Positions 1 through 5,772 of a stretch of DNA of 14,989 nucleotides are shown here, in pieces (within the stretch, counting starts at the first letter, position 1; each line of letters begins with the position of its first letter). Source of the stretch: Chloroflexota bacterium. Lineage in GTDB: Bacteria > Chloroflexota > Chloroflexia > Thermomicrobiales > JADLAZ01. Location of the stretch: contig JADLAZ010000046.1 of the NCBI GenBank assembly GCA_020849725.1, forward strand, positions 1 through 14,989, written 5' to 3'. The position numbers and the translations under genes are program-made. The notes under the pieces were generated by a model. That model was given only the letters and a program-made list of their open reading frames with translations. It searched no databases and had not been told where the DNA came from.

Positions 1-128
1 CGGGCGACAACATCAACCTGGCGGTGGAGTTGATCGTGCCGGTGGCCATCGAGGAGGGCCTGCGCTTCGCCATCCGTGAGGGGGGGCGCACCGTCGGCGC
101 TGGCGTCGTCACCGCCATCAGCGATTAA
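1..128 (+). CDS. tuf: Elongation factor Tu, C-terminal end (partial)
   Basis: The window opens inside this gene. Reading from base 3, 41 residues remain before the TAA at 126-128, including [20 protein letters not shown] and a tail ending in [10 protein letters not shown]. This is the highly conserved end of domain III of EF-Tu, the GTPase that delivers aminoacyl-tRNA to the ribosome. The GTP-binding domain lies outside the window. It is followed on the same strand by a strong hairpin and then rpmG, a tuf-rpmG pairing known from several bacterial phyla. The identification rests on a short but near-invariant segment. Confidence 0.95.
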   Translation, partial: GDNINLAVELIVPVAIEEGLRFAIREGGRTVGAGVVTAISD

Positions 129-141
129 CTGCGTGATCATC

Positions 142-176
142 TGACGGTGGGTGACTTGATGAGTCACCCACCGTCA
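142..176 (+). promoter_or_regulatory. Perfect 15-bp hairpin between tuf and rpmG
   Basis: Arms 142-156 (TGACGGTGGGTGACT) and 162-176 (AGTCACCCACCGTCA) are exact reverse complements around the 5-nt loop TGATG. The structure begins 13 nt after the tuf stop and ends 18 nt before the rpmG start. It is not followed by a T-run (the next bases are CGAGAAAGAAG), so it is not a classical intrinsic terminator. An attenuator, an RNase III-type processing site, or a 3' stabiliser for the abundant tuf mRNA are all possible. The structure is seen; the role is inferred. Confidence 0.75.
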
Positions 177-194
177 CGAGAAAGAAGCACGACC

Positions 195-365
195 ATGGCG
201 AAGAAAGGCAAGGCCGACCGGCTGACGATCACGCTCGAGTGCACGACCTGCCGCGAGCGCAACTACACGTCAGAGAAGAACCGGCGCAATGACCCCGGCC
301 GGCTGGAACTGAAGAAGTACTGCCCACGCTGCCGGATCCACGCCGTTCACCGCGAGACGAAGTAG
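195..365 (+). CDS. rpmG: 50S ribosomal protein L33 (zinc-ribbon form)
   Basis: This encodes a 56-residue basic protein beginning [10 protein letters not shown], the usual size for L33 of the large ribosomal subunit. Two CxxC pairs (Cys16/Cys19 and Cys43/Cys46) form the zinc ribbon of the C+ type of L33, and the core [20 protein letters not shown] and KYCPRC are typical. ATG 195 is chosen over an upstream in-frame GTG at 147 because that start lies inside the hairpin arm and adds a non-conserved extension. The ribosome-binding site is weak (GAGAAAGAAG). Translation may depend on the upstream tuf transcript. A strong terminator follows 25 bases after the stop. Confidence 0.96.
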   Translation: MAKKGKADRLTITLECTTCRERNYTSEKNRRNDPGRLELKKYCPRCRIHAVHRETK

Positions 366-390
366 CGCGGTCTGTTCGCTCGGCACGCAG

Positions 391-437
391 CAGCCGGCTC
401 CCCCGTCGATCACCGGCGGCCGGGGGCCGGCTGTTTT
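391..437 (+). terminator. Intrinsic terminator after rpmG
   Basis: A 12-bp GC-rich stem is formed by 391-402 (CAGCCGGCTCCC) and 422-433 (GGGGGCCGGCTG), with a single T-G wobble, followed directly by TTTT at 434-437. This is a canonical Rho-independent terminator. It ends the tuf-rpmG transcript before the convergent minus-strand operon, whose last gene stops at 456. Confidence 0.88.
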
Positions 438-455
438 CGTGCCCGTCACCCGCCC

Positions 456-1187
456 TCAGACCGACCCGCGAAACGGCCAGATCGTCATCTCATCGGTCCA
501 GGCCGTCGCCGGCTGCGTCAGCAGGAAGGCGATCGCGGCGGCCACATCGTCCGGCGTCAGGTATTTCGCATCGCTCTGGCGCTTCTCGGCCACCGAGCGC
601 GGGCCGAAGTCGGTCAAGATGCTGCCGGGGCAGAGCGTCGTGCAGCGGATACCGACGTCGCCGTACTCGGCGGCCAGCGCCTGCAGCAGCCCACGCAACC
701 CGAACTTCGAGGCGCAGTAGGCCGCCAGCGTGGCGTAGCCGCGCAGCGCCGCGCCAGAGGCGATGCCGATGATGCTGCCACCGCCGCGCGCCCGCAGGTG
801 CGGCAGCGCCGCCTGGGCGCAGATGAACGCGCCGGTCAGGTTCGTGCCCAGCGTCGCCTGCCAGTCGGCCAGCGCGTAGCTCTCGGTCGGCCCATAGCGG
901 CCGATGCCCGCGCTGAGCACCAGCCCGTCCAGCCCGCCAAAGTGGGCGACGGTCTGCTCAACGGCGGCGCGCACGGTGGGCGCATCGGCCACGTCGGCCG
1001 GGAGTGCCAGCGCCGCCGGCCGACCGGCGGCGTCATCGACCGTCCGCGCCACGGCCGCCAGATCGCTGGCGGTGCGCGCCAGCAGCGCCACGCGCGCCCC
1101 CTGCCCGGCCAGGTGCAGCGCCGTCGCGCGCCCGACACCCCGCCCGGCGCCGGTGATGAGGATGACCTTGTCGTCGAGCGCGACCAT
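456..1187 (-). CDS. SDR-family oxidoreductase (NADP-type)
   Basis: This is a classical short-chain dehydrogenase of 243 residues. The Rossmann motif TGAGRGVG is at 12-19 and the active-site tetrad is Asn116, Ser144, Tyr157 and Lys161 (AAYCASK). The usual NNAG is replaced by LSAG near 91. Arg38 after the second strand, with no acidic residue there, suggests NADP(H) preference. ATG 1187 is chosen because a perfect AGGAGG (1193-1198) sits 5 nt upstream; a longer open frame from 1244 has no such site. It is the last gene of a minus-strand operon, 40 nt after the PfkB kinase. The C-terminus ends TIWPFRGSV and lacks the GG-containing tail of fatty-acid reductases, so a sugar, polyol or other small carbonyl substrate is more likely. 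The substrate is unknown. Confidence 0.88.
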   Translation of the reverse strand: MVALDDKVILITGAGRGVGRATALHLAGQGARVALLARTASDLAAVARTVDDAAGRPAALALPADVADAPTVRAAVEQTVAHFGGLDGLVLSAGIGRYGPTESYALADWQATLGTNLTGAFICAQAALPHLRARGGGSIIGIASGAALRGYATLAAYCASKFGLRGLLQALAAEYGDVGIRCTTLCPGSILTDFGPRSVAEKRQSDAKYLTPDDVAAAIAFLLTQPATAWTDEMTIWPFRGSV

Positions 1188-1227
1188 GGCGACCTCCTGA
1201 ACGGACGGCACGAGGCTCCGGATGCGG

Positions 1228-2187
1228 TCAGGCTGGCCCAGCACCGCGCAGCAGCGCGACCACTTCGGCGCGGCTGGGGCCGGCGTGCCGGTCGGCCCGG
1301 CTGATCGTCAGCGCCGCGACTGCATTGCCCCAGCGCAGCGCCACGGCCGGCGGCTGGCCGCTCACCGCCGCTGCAATGTAGCCGGCATTGAACGCGTCGC
1401 CCGCGCCAACGGCGCTGACGACGGCCACCGGCAGCGCCGGCGCGGTGATAATGCCGTCAGGGCCAGCCAGCAGCGCACCATCCTGGGCGCGGCGCGCCAC
1501 GACGATACGCTGGCCGCTGGCCAGTCGCGCCGCCGCGTCGGCCGTCGGTCCGGGACAGAGCAGCGGCACTTCGTCGGCCGCCGAGCCAAAGACGACGCCG
1601 GACAGTGCCACCGCCGCCTCGACCGCCACCCGGAAGTCGCCCGGCAGGCGGCCGTCCTCCAAGCCCAGCCGCAGGTTCAGGTCCAGCGAGGTCGGCACGC
1701 CGGCGGCGCGCGCCAGCGCCAGCCCGTGCAGCACTGCCTCACGGCCGGGCGACTCGACCAGACAGATGCCGGTGGTGTGGACCCAGGCGGCACGCGTCAT
1801 CAGCGCCGGGTCGACCTGCGCCGGTGCGAGCCAGGCCTGGGCCGCGCCGCGCCGCGGCCAGCCCAGCAGCGTGCGCTCGCCAGCGGCGTCGACCAGCGCC
1901 AGCACCAGCATCGTCACCGCCTCAGCAGAGGCGACGAGCTGGGTCACATCGACGCCGGCATCGTGCAGATGCCGGCGTGCGAAGCGGCCAAAACCGTCGT
2001 CGCCCACCGCGCCGACCAGTGCCGCCGGCACACCGAGCCGGCTGAGCGCGATGGCGGTGTTGGCGCCGGTGCCACCCAACGACAGCACCGGCTCCGGCGC
2101 CGGTTGCCCAGTCTGCGTCGGCAGCCGCACGAGCAGGTCAACGTTGGCGTCGCCAAGCACGACGATTGGTGCGGGCGAGACGCTCAT
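1228..2187 (-). CDS. PfkB/ribokinase-family carbohydrate kinase
   Basis: This 319-residue protein has the PfkB fold: an N-terminal substrate-side GGTGANTAIALSRLG (38-52), SLDLNLR (167-173), and the C-terminal signature VSAVGAGDAFNAGY (257-270). In that signature the anion-hole GAG precedes Asp264, the expected catalytic base. Family members transfer phosphate from ATP to a sugar or nucleoside hydroxyl. The usual Asp-Thr before GAGD is Ser-Ala here, and the usual Lys near 231 in the ATP site is Ala. Its ATG overlaps the stop of the upstream TIM-barrel gene as ATGA (2184-2187), implying translational coupling, and no separate strong Shine-Dalgarno is visible. The partner genes suggest a role in sugar or sugar-acid breakdown. 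The substrate cannot be assigned; KDG kinase, ribokinase and fructokinase are all possible. Confidence 0.88.
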   Translation of the reverse strand: MSVSPAPIVVLGDANVDLLVRLPTQTGQPAPEPVLSLGGTGANTAIALSRLGVPAALVGAVGDDGFGRFARRHLHDAGVDVTQLVASAEAVTMLVLALVDAAGERTLLGWPRRGAAQAWLAPAQVDPALMTRAAWVHTTGICLVESPGREAVLHGLALARAAGVPTSLDLNLRLGLEDGRLPGDFRVAVEAAVALSGVVFGSAADEVPLLCPGPTADAAARLASGQRIVVARRAQDGALLAGPDGIITAPALPVAVVSAVGAGDAFNAGYIAAAVSGQPPAVALRWGNAVAALTISRADRHAGPSRAEVVALLRGAGPA

Positions 2188-2852
2188 GTCGCCGCCCGCG
2201 CCGCCGCGACGAAAGCCCGCACGCGCTCCGGATCCTTGGCCTTGGCGCCCGGCACGTTCGTGTGCGTGAACGAGTCGACGCACCACGGCCGGACGGCTTG
2301 GATCGCGGCGGCGACGTTGCCGGCGTGCAGCCCACCGGCCAGGATGACCGGGATGTTGACCCGGCGCACGATCTCGGCGCTGATGGCCCAGTCGTGGACC
2401 AGACCGGTCGCACCGATGCCGACGACGTTTGGCACGTCGGTGTCGAGGATGAAGTAGTCAGCGACGCGCTGATAGGCCAGCGCCAGGTCGACGACCTCCG
2501 CGCTGCGCATGGGGATCGCCTGCATGATCTTCACCGGCGTGACACGCGCCCGCAGCGCGGCGACGGCGGCCGGCGGCAAGCACTCGATGTCGCCGCACAG
2601 GTGCAGGATGTCCGGTCCGACCGCCTGGACCATGGCGACGATCTCGTCCGGGTCATCGGCGACGCTGAGCGCCACGCGCAGTGGGCCGGTCTCGGCCGGC
2701 ACGGCGGCGAAGATGGCGCGCGCGCGTTCGAAGTCAACCTCGTCCTTCAGCCGGCCATGTTCGCCAGGGGCGATGCCGATCAGGTCGACACCGGCGGCAA
2801 CGCACATCGCCGCATCGGCCGGCGTCTTGATGCTGTACAGTTGGACCTTCAT
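2184..2852 (-). CDS. TrpF-like (phosphoribosylanthranilate isomerase family) TIM barrel, atypical
   Basis: This 222-residue protein has the TrpF layout. LHLCGD (84-89) sits where TrpF has its L-H-G strand, and DYFILDTD (132-139) contributes Asp137 at the catalytic acid position. HDW is at 153-155 and the phosphate-binding AGGLHAGNV is at 172-180. However, the N-terminal KICGIT motif is replaced by QLYSIK, putting Tyr6 where TrpF has its catalytic Cys. The C-terminal VDSFTHTN replaces the usual VDVSSGVE. It is therefore probably not the tryptophan-pathway enzyme, and no trp genes are nearby. ATG 2852 is preceded by GGGGAGG with 8-nt spacing. It is the first gene of an operon with a PfkB kinase (4-nt overlap) and an SDR, so isomerisation or cleavage of a phosphorylated sugar is a reasonable inference. 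Confidence 0.8.
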   Translation of the reverse strand: MKVQLYSIKTPADAAMCVAAGVDLIGIAPGEHGRLKDEVDFERARAIFAAVPAETGPLRVALSVADDPDEIVAMVQAVGPDILHLCGDIECLPPAAVAALRARVTPVKIMQAIPMRSAEVVDLALAYQRVADYFILDTDVPNVVGIGATGLVHDWAISAEIVRRVNIPVILAGGLHAGNVAAAIQAVRPWCVDSFTHTNVPGAKAKDPERVRAFVAAARAAT

Positions 2853-2908
2853 CCGTGTCGCCTCCCCTGCCGTGCGGGACCTGTGGCGTGCCCACCGGCC
2901 GAGCCTCG

Positions 2909-2937
2909 AGCCTACCATCGCCCGGCTGGAGCGTCGA
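2909..2937 (-). promoter_or_regulatory. Candidate promoter of the TrpF-like operon
   Basis: On the minus strand, TCGACG (2932-2937) is followed by 17 nt and TAGGCT (2909-2914), a partial sigma-70 match that gives a leader of about 50 nt. A small dyad, GCGTC-GA-GACGC (2931-2942), overlaps the -35 and could bind a regulator. The match is weak. Confidence 0.3.
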
Positions 2938-2964
2938 GACGCCCCCCAGAAACGGCCTATGCCG

Positions 2965-2970
2965 TACAAT
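2965..2970 (+). promoter_or_regulatory. Possible -10 element for the PPOX-MFS pair
   Basis: TACAAT (5 of 6 to TATAAT) lies about 55 nt upstream of the flavoprotein start, but no good -35 hexamer is found at 16-18 nt. The dyad ACGGC-CTAT-GCCGT (2952-2965) abuts it and could be an operator. Divergent transcription from the 172-bp gap requires a plus-strand promoter somewhere here. Confidence 0.3.
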
Positions 2971-3024
2971 CGCCGGAGCGTTGCCCCGTACCTCTGACCG
3001 CGCCACTGGCGACAAGGAGACCCG

Positions 3025-3426
3025 ATGACGGCGCCGATCCCTGCCTCGCATGCCGACCTCCTGCGCCCGGAGACGCGCGCCTTCGCCGCGCTGGCGCTGG
3101 TCACCAGCACCGGCGAGCCGCACGTCACGCCGATGTGGTTCGGCTGGGACGGCGATCTCGTTATCTTCAACACGGCCCGCGGCCGGGTGAAAGACCGTAT
3201 TCTGCGCCGCCATCCGATGGTCGCATTCTCGATCGTCGACCCGGCTGACCCCTACCGCTACCTGCAGGTGCGCGGTCGGGTCGTCGACGAGACCGAGGCC
3301 GGCGCGTTCGACCAGATCTGCGATCTGCGGCTGAAGTACCGCGGCGACCGCAACTACCCGAAGCGGCCCGGCGAGGTGCGGGTGACCTACCGGGTGCGCC
3401 CGGAGCGGGTCAACACGATGGGCTGA
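3025..3426 (+). CDS. PPOX-class flavin/F420-dependent oxidoreductase
   Basis: A 133-residue split-barrel protein of the pyridoxamine 5'-phosphate oxidase-like superfamily. Typical features are ALVTSTGEPHVTPMWFGWDG (24-43), a first strand pair in which the substrate or flavin face is built. FNTARGRVKDRILRRHP (48-64) has basic residues that commonly bind the cofactor phosphate, and YLQVRGRV is at 79-86. The length and pattern resemble the Rv1155/TIGR03618-type subgroup, whose members use FMN or the deazaflavin F420. Which cofactor applies here cannot be read from the sequence. AAGGAG (3014-3019) is 5 nt upstream of the ATG. The MFS gene begins 6 nt after its stop, so the two are co-transcribed. 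Confidence 0.85.
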   Translation: MTAPIPASHADLLRPETRAFAALALVTSTGEPHVTPMWFGWDGDLVIFNTARGRVKDRILRRHPMVAFSIVDPADPYRYLQVRGRVVDETEAGAFDQICDLRLKYRGDRNYPKRPGEVRVTYRVRPERVNTMG

Positions 3427-3432
3427 GCGACG

Positions 3433-4668
3433 ATGCATCTCCCAGCTCGGCCTCATCCCGGCGCGCCGCCGGCCATCCCGCTGCTGCTGGGTGTGCTGAC
3501 GGTGGCGACCTTCCTGACGACCGGCACCGGCGTGACGCGCGCCCCGTTCCTGCTGGCGATGGCCGCGGACCTGCAGACGACGCTGGCGGCCGTCGCCAAT
3601 CTGGTATCGCTGTCGGCGATCAGTTGGGGCATGGCGTCGCTGGCCTCCGGCATCCTGTCCGACCGCATCGGCCGCCGGCAGATGTTGATCGTCGGACAGA
3701 TCCTGATGGCGGTCTCGATGCTCGGCATCGCCCTGGCGCCGACCTACCTGGCCGCGGCCGCCTGGTCGCTGGTCAGCGGCGTCAGTGGTGGCACGTATAT
3801 GGGTGCGGTCTTCGCCACCGTCGCCGACCACGTGCCGGCCGAGCGGCGCGGGCGCGCGCTCGGCTGGGTCATGTCGGGCCAGTCGCTGGCGCTGGTGCTG
3901 GGGGTACCGCTGGCGACCTTGATCGGTGTCGTCGGCGGCTGGCGCGGTGCGATTGGCAGTCAGGCGCTGGCAGCGGCGGCGATAGCGGTGGCCATCGCGC
4001 TGATCGTGCCGTCGCGCCAGCCGGCCGCCGCCAGCGCCGGGCCACGGCCGCGCCCACCGTCGGTGCGGGCGGCGCTCCAACCGCCGATCGTGGCCTTGCT
4101 GGTCGCCGGCATCGCCGAGCGCGTCTGCTACGCGGGCATGGTCGTCTACCTGGCGGCCTACCTGACCACCAGTTACGGCGCAACGCTGGAGGCGCTGGCG
4201 CTGGCGCTGGCGCTGGTGGCGGTCGGCAACCTGGCCGGCAACGTCATCGGCGGCCTGACTGCCGACCGCCTGCCCGCCCGACCACTCTTCTTTGCCGCCA
4301 CGCTCCTGGCGACCGGCGCGCTGGCGCTGCCGCTCTACCTGTGGCAACCCGGCCTCAACCAGACCGTCGGCCTCGGCTTCGCCTTCGCGCTCGCCAACTC
4401 CGCCGGCCGGCCGGCGCTGATGGCGACGCTGAGTGGCGTGCCAGCGGCGGTGCGCGGGTCCGTCCTGGGCGTGAATGTCTCCTGCGCCAGCATTGGCTGG
4501 ATCACGGCTACCGCCCTCGGGGGCTGGCTGATCGGCAGCGGCGACTTCGGTGGCATCGGCCTCCTGGGCGCGGCGATGGGCCTCGCCGGCGCGCTCGCCG
4601 CGACGCTGGCCTGGTGGCTCGGCCGCCGCCCACAGCCGGCGGCGGCCATGGCCGCCGCTCCGGAGTGA
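3433..4668 (+). CDS. MFS transporter (DHA1-like)
   Basis: This 411-residue polytopic membrane protein has about 12 predicted hydrophobic segments split by a Pro/Arg-rich central loop near 195-215 (SRQPAAASAGPRPRPPS). The loop between segments 2 and 3 carries the MFS signature GILSDRIGRRQ (73-83), and VPAERRGRALG (134-144) follows segment 4. VLGVPLATLIGVVGGWRG (155-172) resembles the motif-C segment of drug:H+ antiporters in the DHA1 group. Proton-driven export of a small molecule is the likely role; the substrate is unknown. Its start lies 6 nt after the PPOX stop with little Shine-Dalgarno of its own, so translation is probably coupled. Base composition matches its neighbours. Confidence 0.88.
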   Translation: MHLPARPHPGAPPAIPLLLGVLTVATFLTTGTGVTRAPFLLAMAADLQTTLAAVANLVSLSAISWGMASLASGILSDRIGRRQMLIVGQILMAVSMLGIALAPTYLAAAAWSLVSGVSGGTYMGAVFATVADHVPAERRGRALGWVMSGQSLALVLGVPLATLIGVVGGWRGAIGSQALAAAAIAVAIALIVPSRQPAAASAGPRPRPPSVRAALQPPIVALLVAGIAERVCYAGMVVYLAAYLTTSYGATLEALALALALVAVGNLAGNVIGGLTADRLPARPLFFAATLLATGALALPLYLWQPGLNQTVGLGFAFALANSAGRPALMATLSGVPAAVRGSVLGVNVSCASIGWITATALGGWLIGSGDFGGIGLLGAAMGLAGALAATLAWWLGRRPQPAAAMAAAPE

Positions 4669-4720
4669 CGAGTAGGGGCTGAGGACCGGGGGCTGGATGG
4701 ATTGGTCAGCCGGGCTGGCC

Positions 4721-4785
4721 CACCCTGTCCACGGCGTCCACTCCGGTGCACGCCGGGGTGACGAGTGGACGCCGTGGACGGGGTG
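4721..4785 (+). repeat. 23-bp inverted repeat with 9-nt internal period
   Basis: Arms 4721-4743 and 4763-4785 are complementary over 23 bp with one T-G wobble (24 bp counting 4720/4786) around a 19-nt loop. The right arm contains GTGGAC at 4765, 4774 and 4783, exactly 9 nt apart, with a partial fourth copy GTGGTT at 4792. The left arm has GTCCAC at 4727 and 4736. No T-run follows, so it is not a standard terminator. It sits 52 nt after the MFS stop. It might end or protect the PPOX-MFS transcript, or be a small dispersed palindromic element. Confidence 0.7.
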
Positions 4786-4842
4786 GACAGCGTGGTTCCA
4801 TGGGGCAGGCGAGCGCCCCAGCATCCAGCATCAGCCACGCCG

Positions 4843-4871
4843 TTGACACCGCCTGGCGTCGGTGTGATCCT
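4843..4871 (+). promoter_or_regulatory. Promoter upstream of the second SDR
   Basis: A perfect TTGACA (4843-4848) is followed by a 17-nt spacer and GATCCT (4866-4871). The TGT immediately before the -10 gives an extended -10 (TGTGATCCT) that may compensate for its weak hexamer. The expected leader is about 28 nt to the ATG at 4906. Together with the hairpin at 4721-4785 this accounts for the gene-free stretch 4669-4905. Confidence 0.5.
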
Positions 4872-4905
4872 GTCGCGGCGCGCACTGATGGCGCAGGAGA
4901 GGATG

Positions 4906-5670
4906 ATGCGGCTGGCAAACAAGGTCGTGCTGGTGACCGGCGGTGGCCTGGGCATCGGCCGGGCGACGGCGTTGCGCTGCGCCGCCGAGGGCGCCCGCGT
5001 CGCCATCCTCGACCGCCACGAGCTGGAAGCGGCGACCGTGGTGGCGGCGATCGAGTCGAGCGGCGGCCAGGCGCTTCCGGTAGTCGCCGACGTAGCCCGG
5101 CCAGAGCAGGTGAGCGCCGCCGTCACCGCCACCCTACGCGCCTATGGCCGGCTCGACGGCCTGGTCGCCAACGCCGCCATTCAACTGCACGAGCAGGACG
5201 CGCCGGCGCACCTGCTGGACGAGCAGGTCTGGGACCGCACCCACGACGTCAACCTGCGGGGCGTCTTCCTCTGCCTCAAGGCCGTTCTGCGGCAGATGCT
5301 GGCGCAGGGCGGCGGCGGCAGCATCATCACCATCGCCTCGGTCACGGGGTTGGTCGGGGCAGCGCCGGACTACACCGCCTACACCGCCAGCAAAGGCGGC
5401 GTCATCGCCATGACGCGCGGCCTGGCGGTGCAGTATGCGCCGGACGGCATCCGGCTCAACACCGTCTGCCCCGGCCCGATCGAGACGCCGCTGATCGAGA
5501 CGATGCTGGCCGACGCCCAGACACGGCGGTGGTTGGAGGCGAAGGTGCCGCTTGGCCGCCTCGGCCGGCCCGAGGAGATCGCCGCCATGGCCGTCTGGCT
5601 TCTCTCCGACGAGGCCAGCTTCGCCACCGGCGGCGTATTCGCGATCGATGGCGGCCTGACCGCAGTGTAG
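4906..5670 (+). CDS. SDR-family oxidoreductase (NAD-type)
   Basis: A 254-residue classical short-chain dehydrogenase. TGGGLGIG is at 11-18, the NAAI loop at 89-92, and the tetrad is Asn116, Ser145, Tyr159 and Lys163. The substrate-side PG(P)IETP follows at 189-195 and the C-terminal FAIDGGLTAV is typical of FabG or glucose-dehydrogenase-like SDRs. Asp36 at the end of the second strand favours NAD(H). Two adjacent ATGs exist (4903, 4906). The second is chosen because AGGAG (4895-4899) is then 6 nt away, against 3 nt for the first. An upstream in-frame ATG at 4765 lies inside the hairpin and is rejected. With the dehydrogenase and aldolase downstream, oxidation of a sugar or sugar acid is likely; a fatty-acid 3-ketoacyl reductase role cannot be excluded. 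Confidence 0.9.
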   Translation: MRLANKVVLVTGGGLGIGRATALRCAAEGARVAILDRHELEAATVVAAIESSGGQALPVVADVARPEQVSAAVTATLRAYGRLDGLVANAAIQLHEQDAPAHLLDEQVWDRTHDVNLRGVFLCLKAVLRQMLAQGGGGSIITIASVTGLVGAAPDYTAYTASKGGVIAMTRGLAVQYAPDGIRLNTVCPGPIETPLIETMLADAQTRRWLEAKVPLGRLGRPEEIAAMAVWLLSDEASFATGGVFAIDGGLTAV

Positions 5671-5754
5671 TTGCTTGTTGCTCGTAGTTCGCTGTTTGTA
5701 GACAGGCCACTATGGTACACAAGTCCGGCATAGTGTTCATTAACGAGCAACTAG
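5671..5754. repeat. Intergenic element 1: inverted TTGCTCG heptamers
   Basis: The gap between the SDR and the next gene starts with degenerate 7-nt units (TTGCTTG, TTGCTCG, TAGTTCG, CTGTTTG; 5671-5698) and ends with the inverted form. GTTGCTCGT (5677-5685) is the exact reverse complement of ACGAGCAAC (5743-5751). Inside is a second inverted repeat, CACTATG (5708-5714) and CATAGTG (5729-5735), giving a nested cruciform. The element resembles the one at 8973-9062 in arrangement and arm sequence. It is unlike the surrounding coding DNA in being AT-richer. It may also contribute promoter elements for the following gene. Confidence 0.6.
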
Positions 5755-5772
5755 CCACTGAAGGGGTGTTCC

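Noticed and set aside
147..194. N-terminal extension of L33 from an upstream GTG
   Set aside because: The start lies inside the perfect hairpin arm and adds residues not found in L33; ATG 195 gives the normal 56-residue protein.
1222..2457. A 411-codon plus-strand open frame over the kinase gene
   Set aside because: Arg/Gln/His-rich composition without motifs; the minus strand carries a clear PfkB kinase with full signatures.
2184..2852. Naming this gene trpF
   Set aside because: The catalytic Cys position is Tyr, the C-terminal motif differs, and no tryptophan genes are nearby; only family membership is supported.
2734..4824. A 696-codon minus-strand open frame opposite the MFS and PPOX genes
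   Set aside because: It is rich in Arg, Gln, His and Asp in the pattern expected from the complement of GC-rich coding DNA, has no recognisable domain, and overlaps well-supported genes along its length.
4765..4905. Extended start for the second SDR
   Set aside because: The extra 47 residues overlap the 23-bp hairpin and the TTGACA promoter and precede the AGGAG site, so they are not expected to be translated.
4669..4905. Insertion sequence or CRISPR-like repeat
   Set aside because: The GTGGAC copies are only 6 nt with 3-nt spacers, and no transposase or cas gene is present; it is a local repeat within a hairpin.
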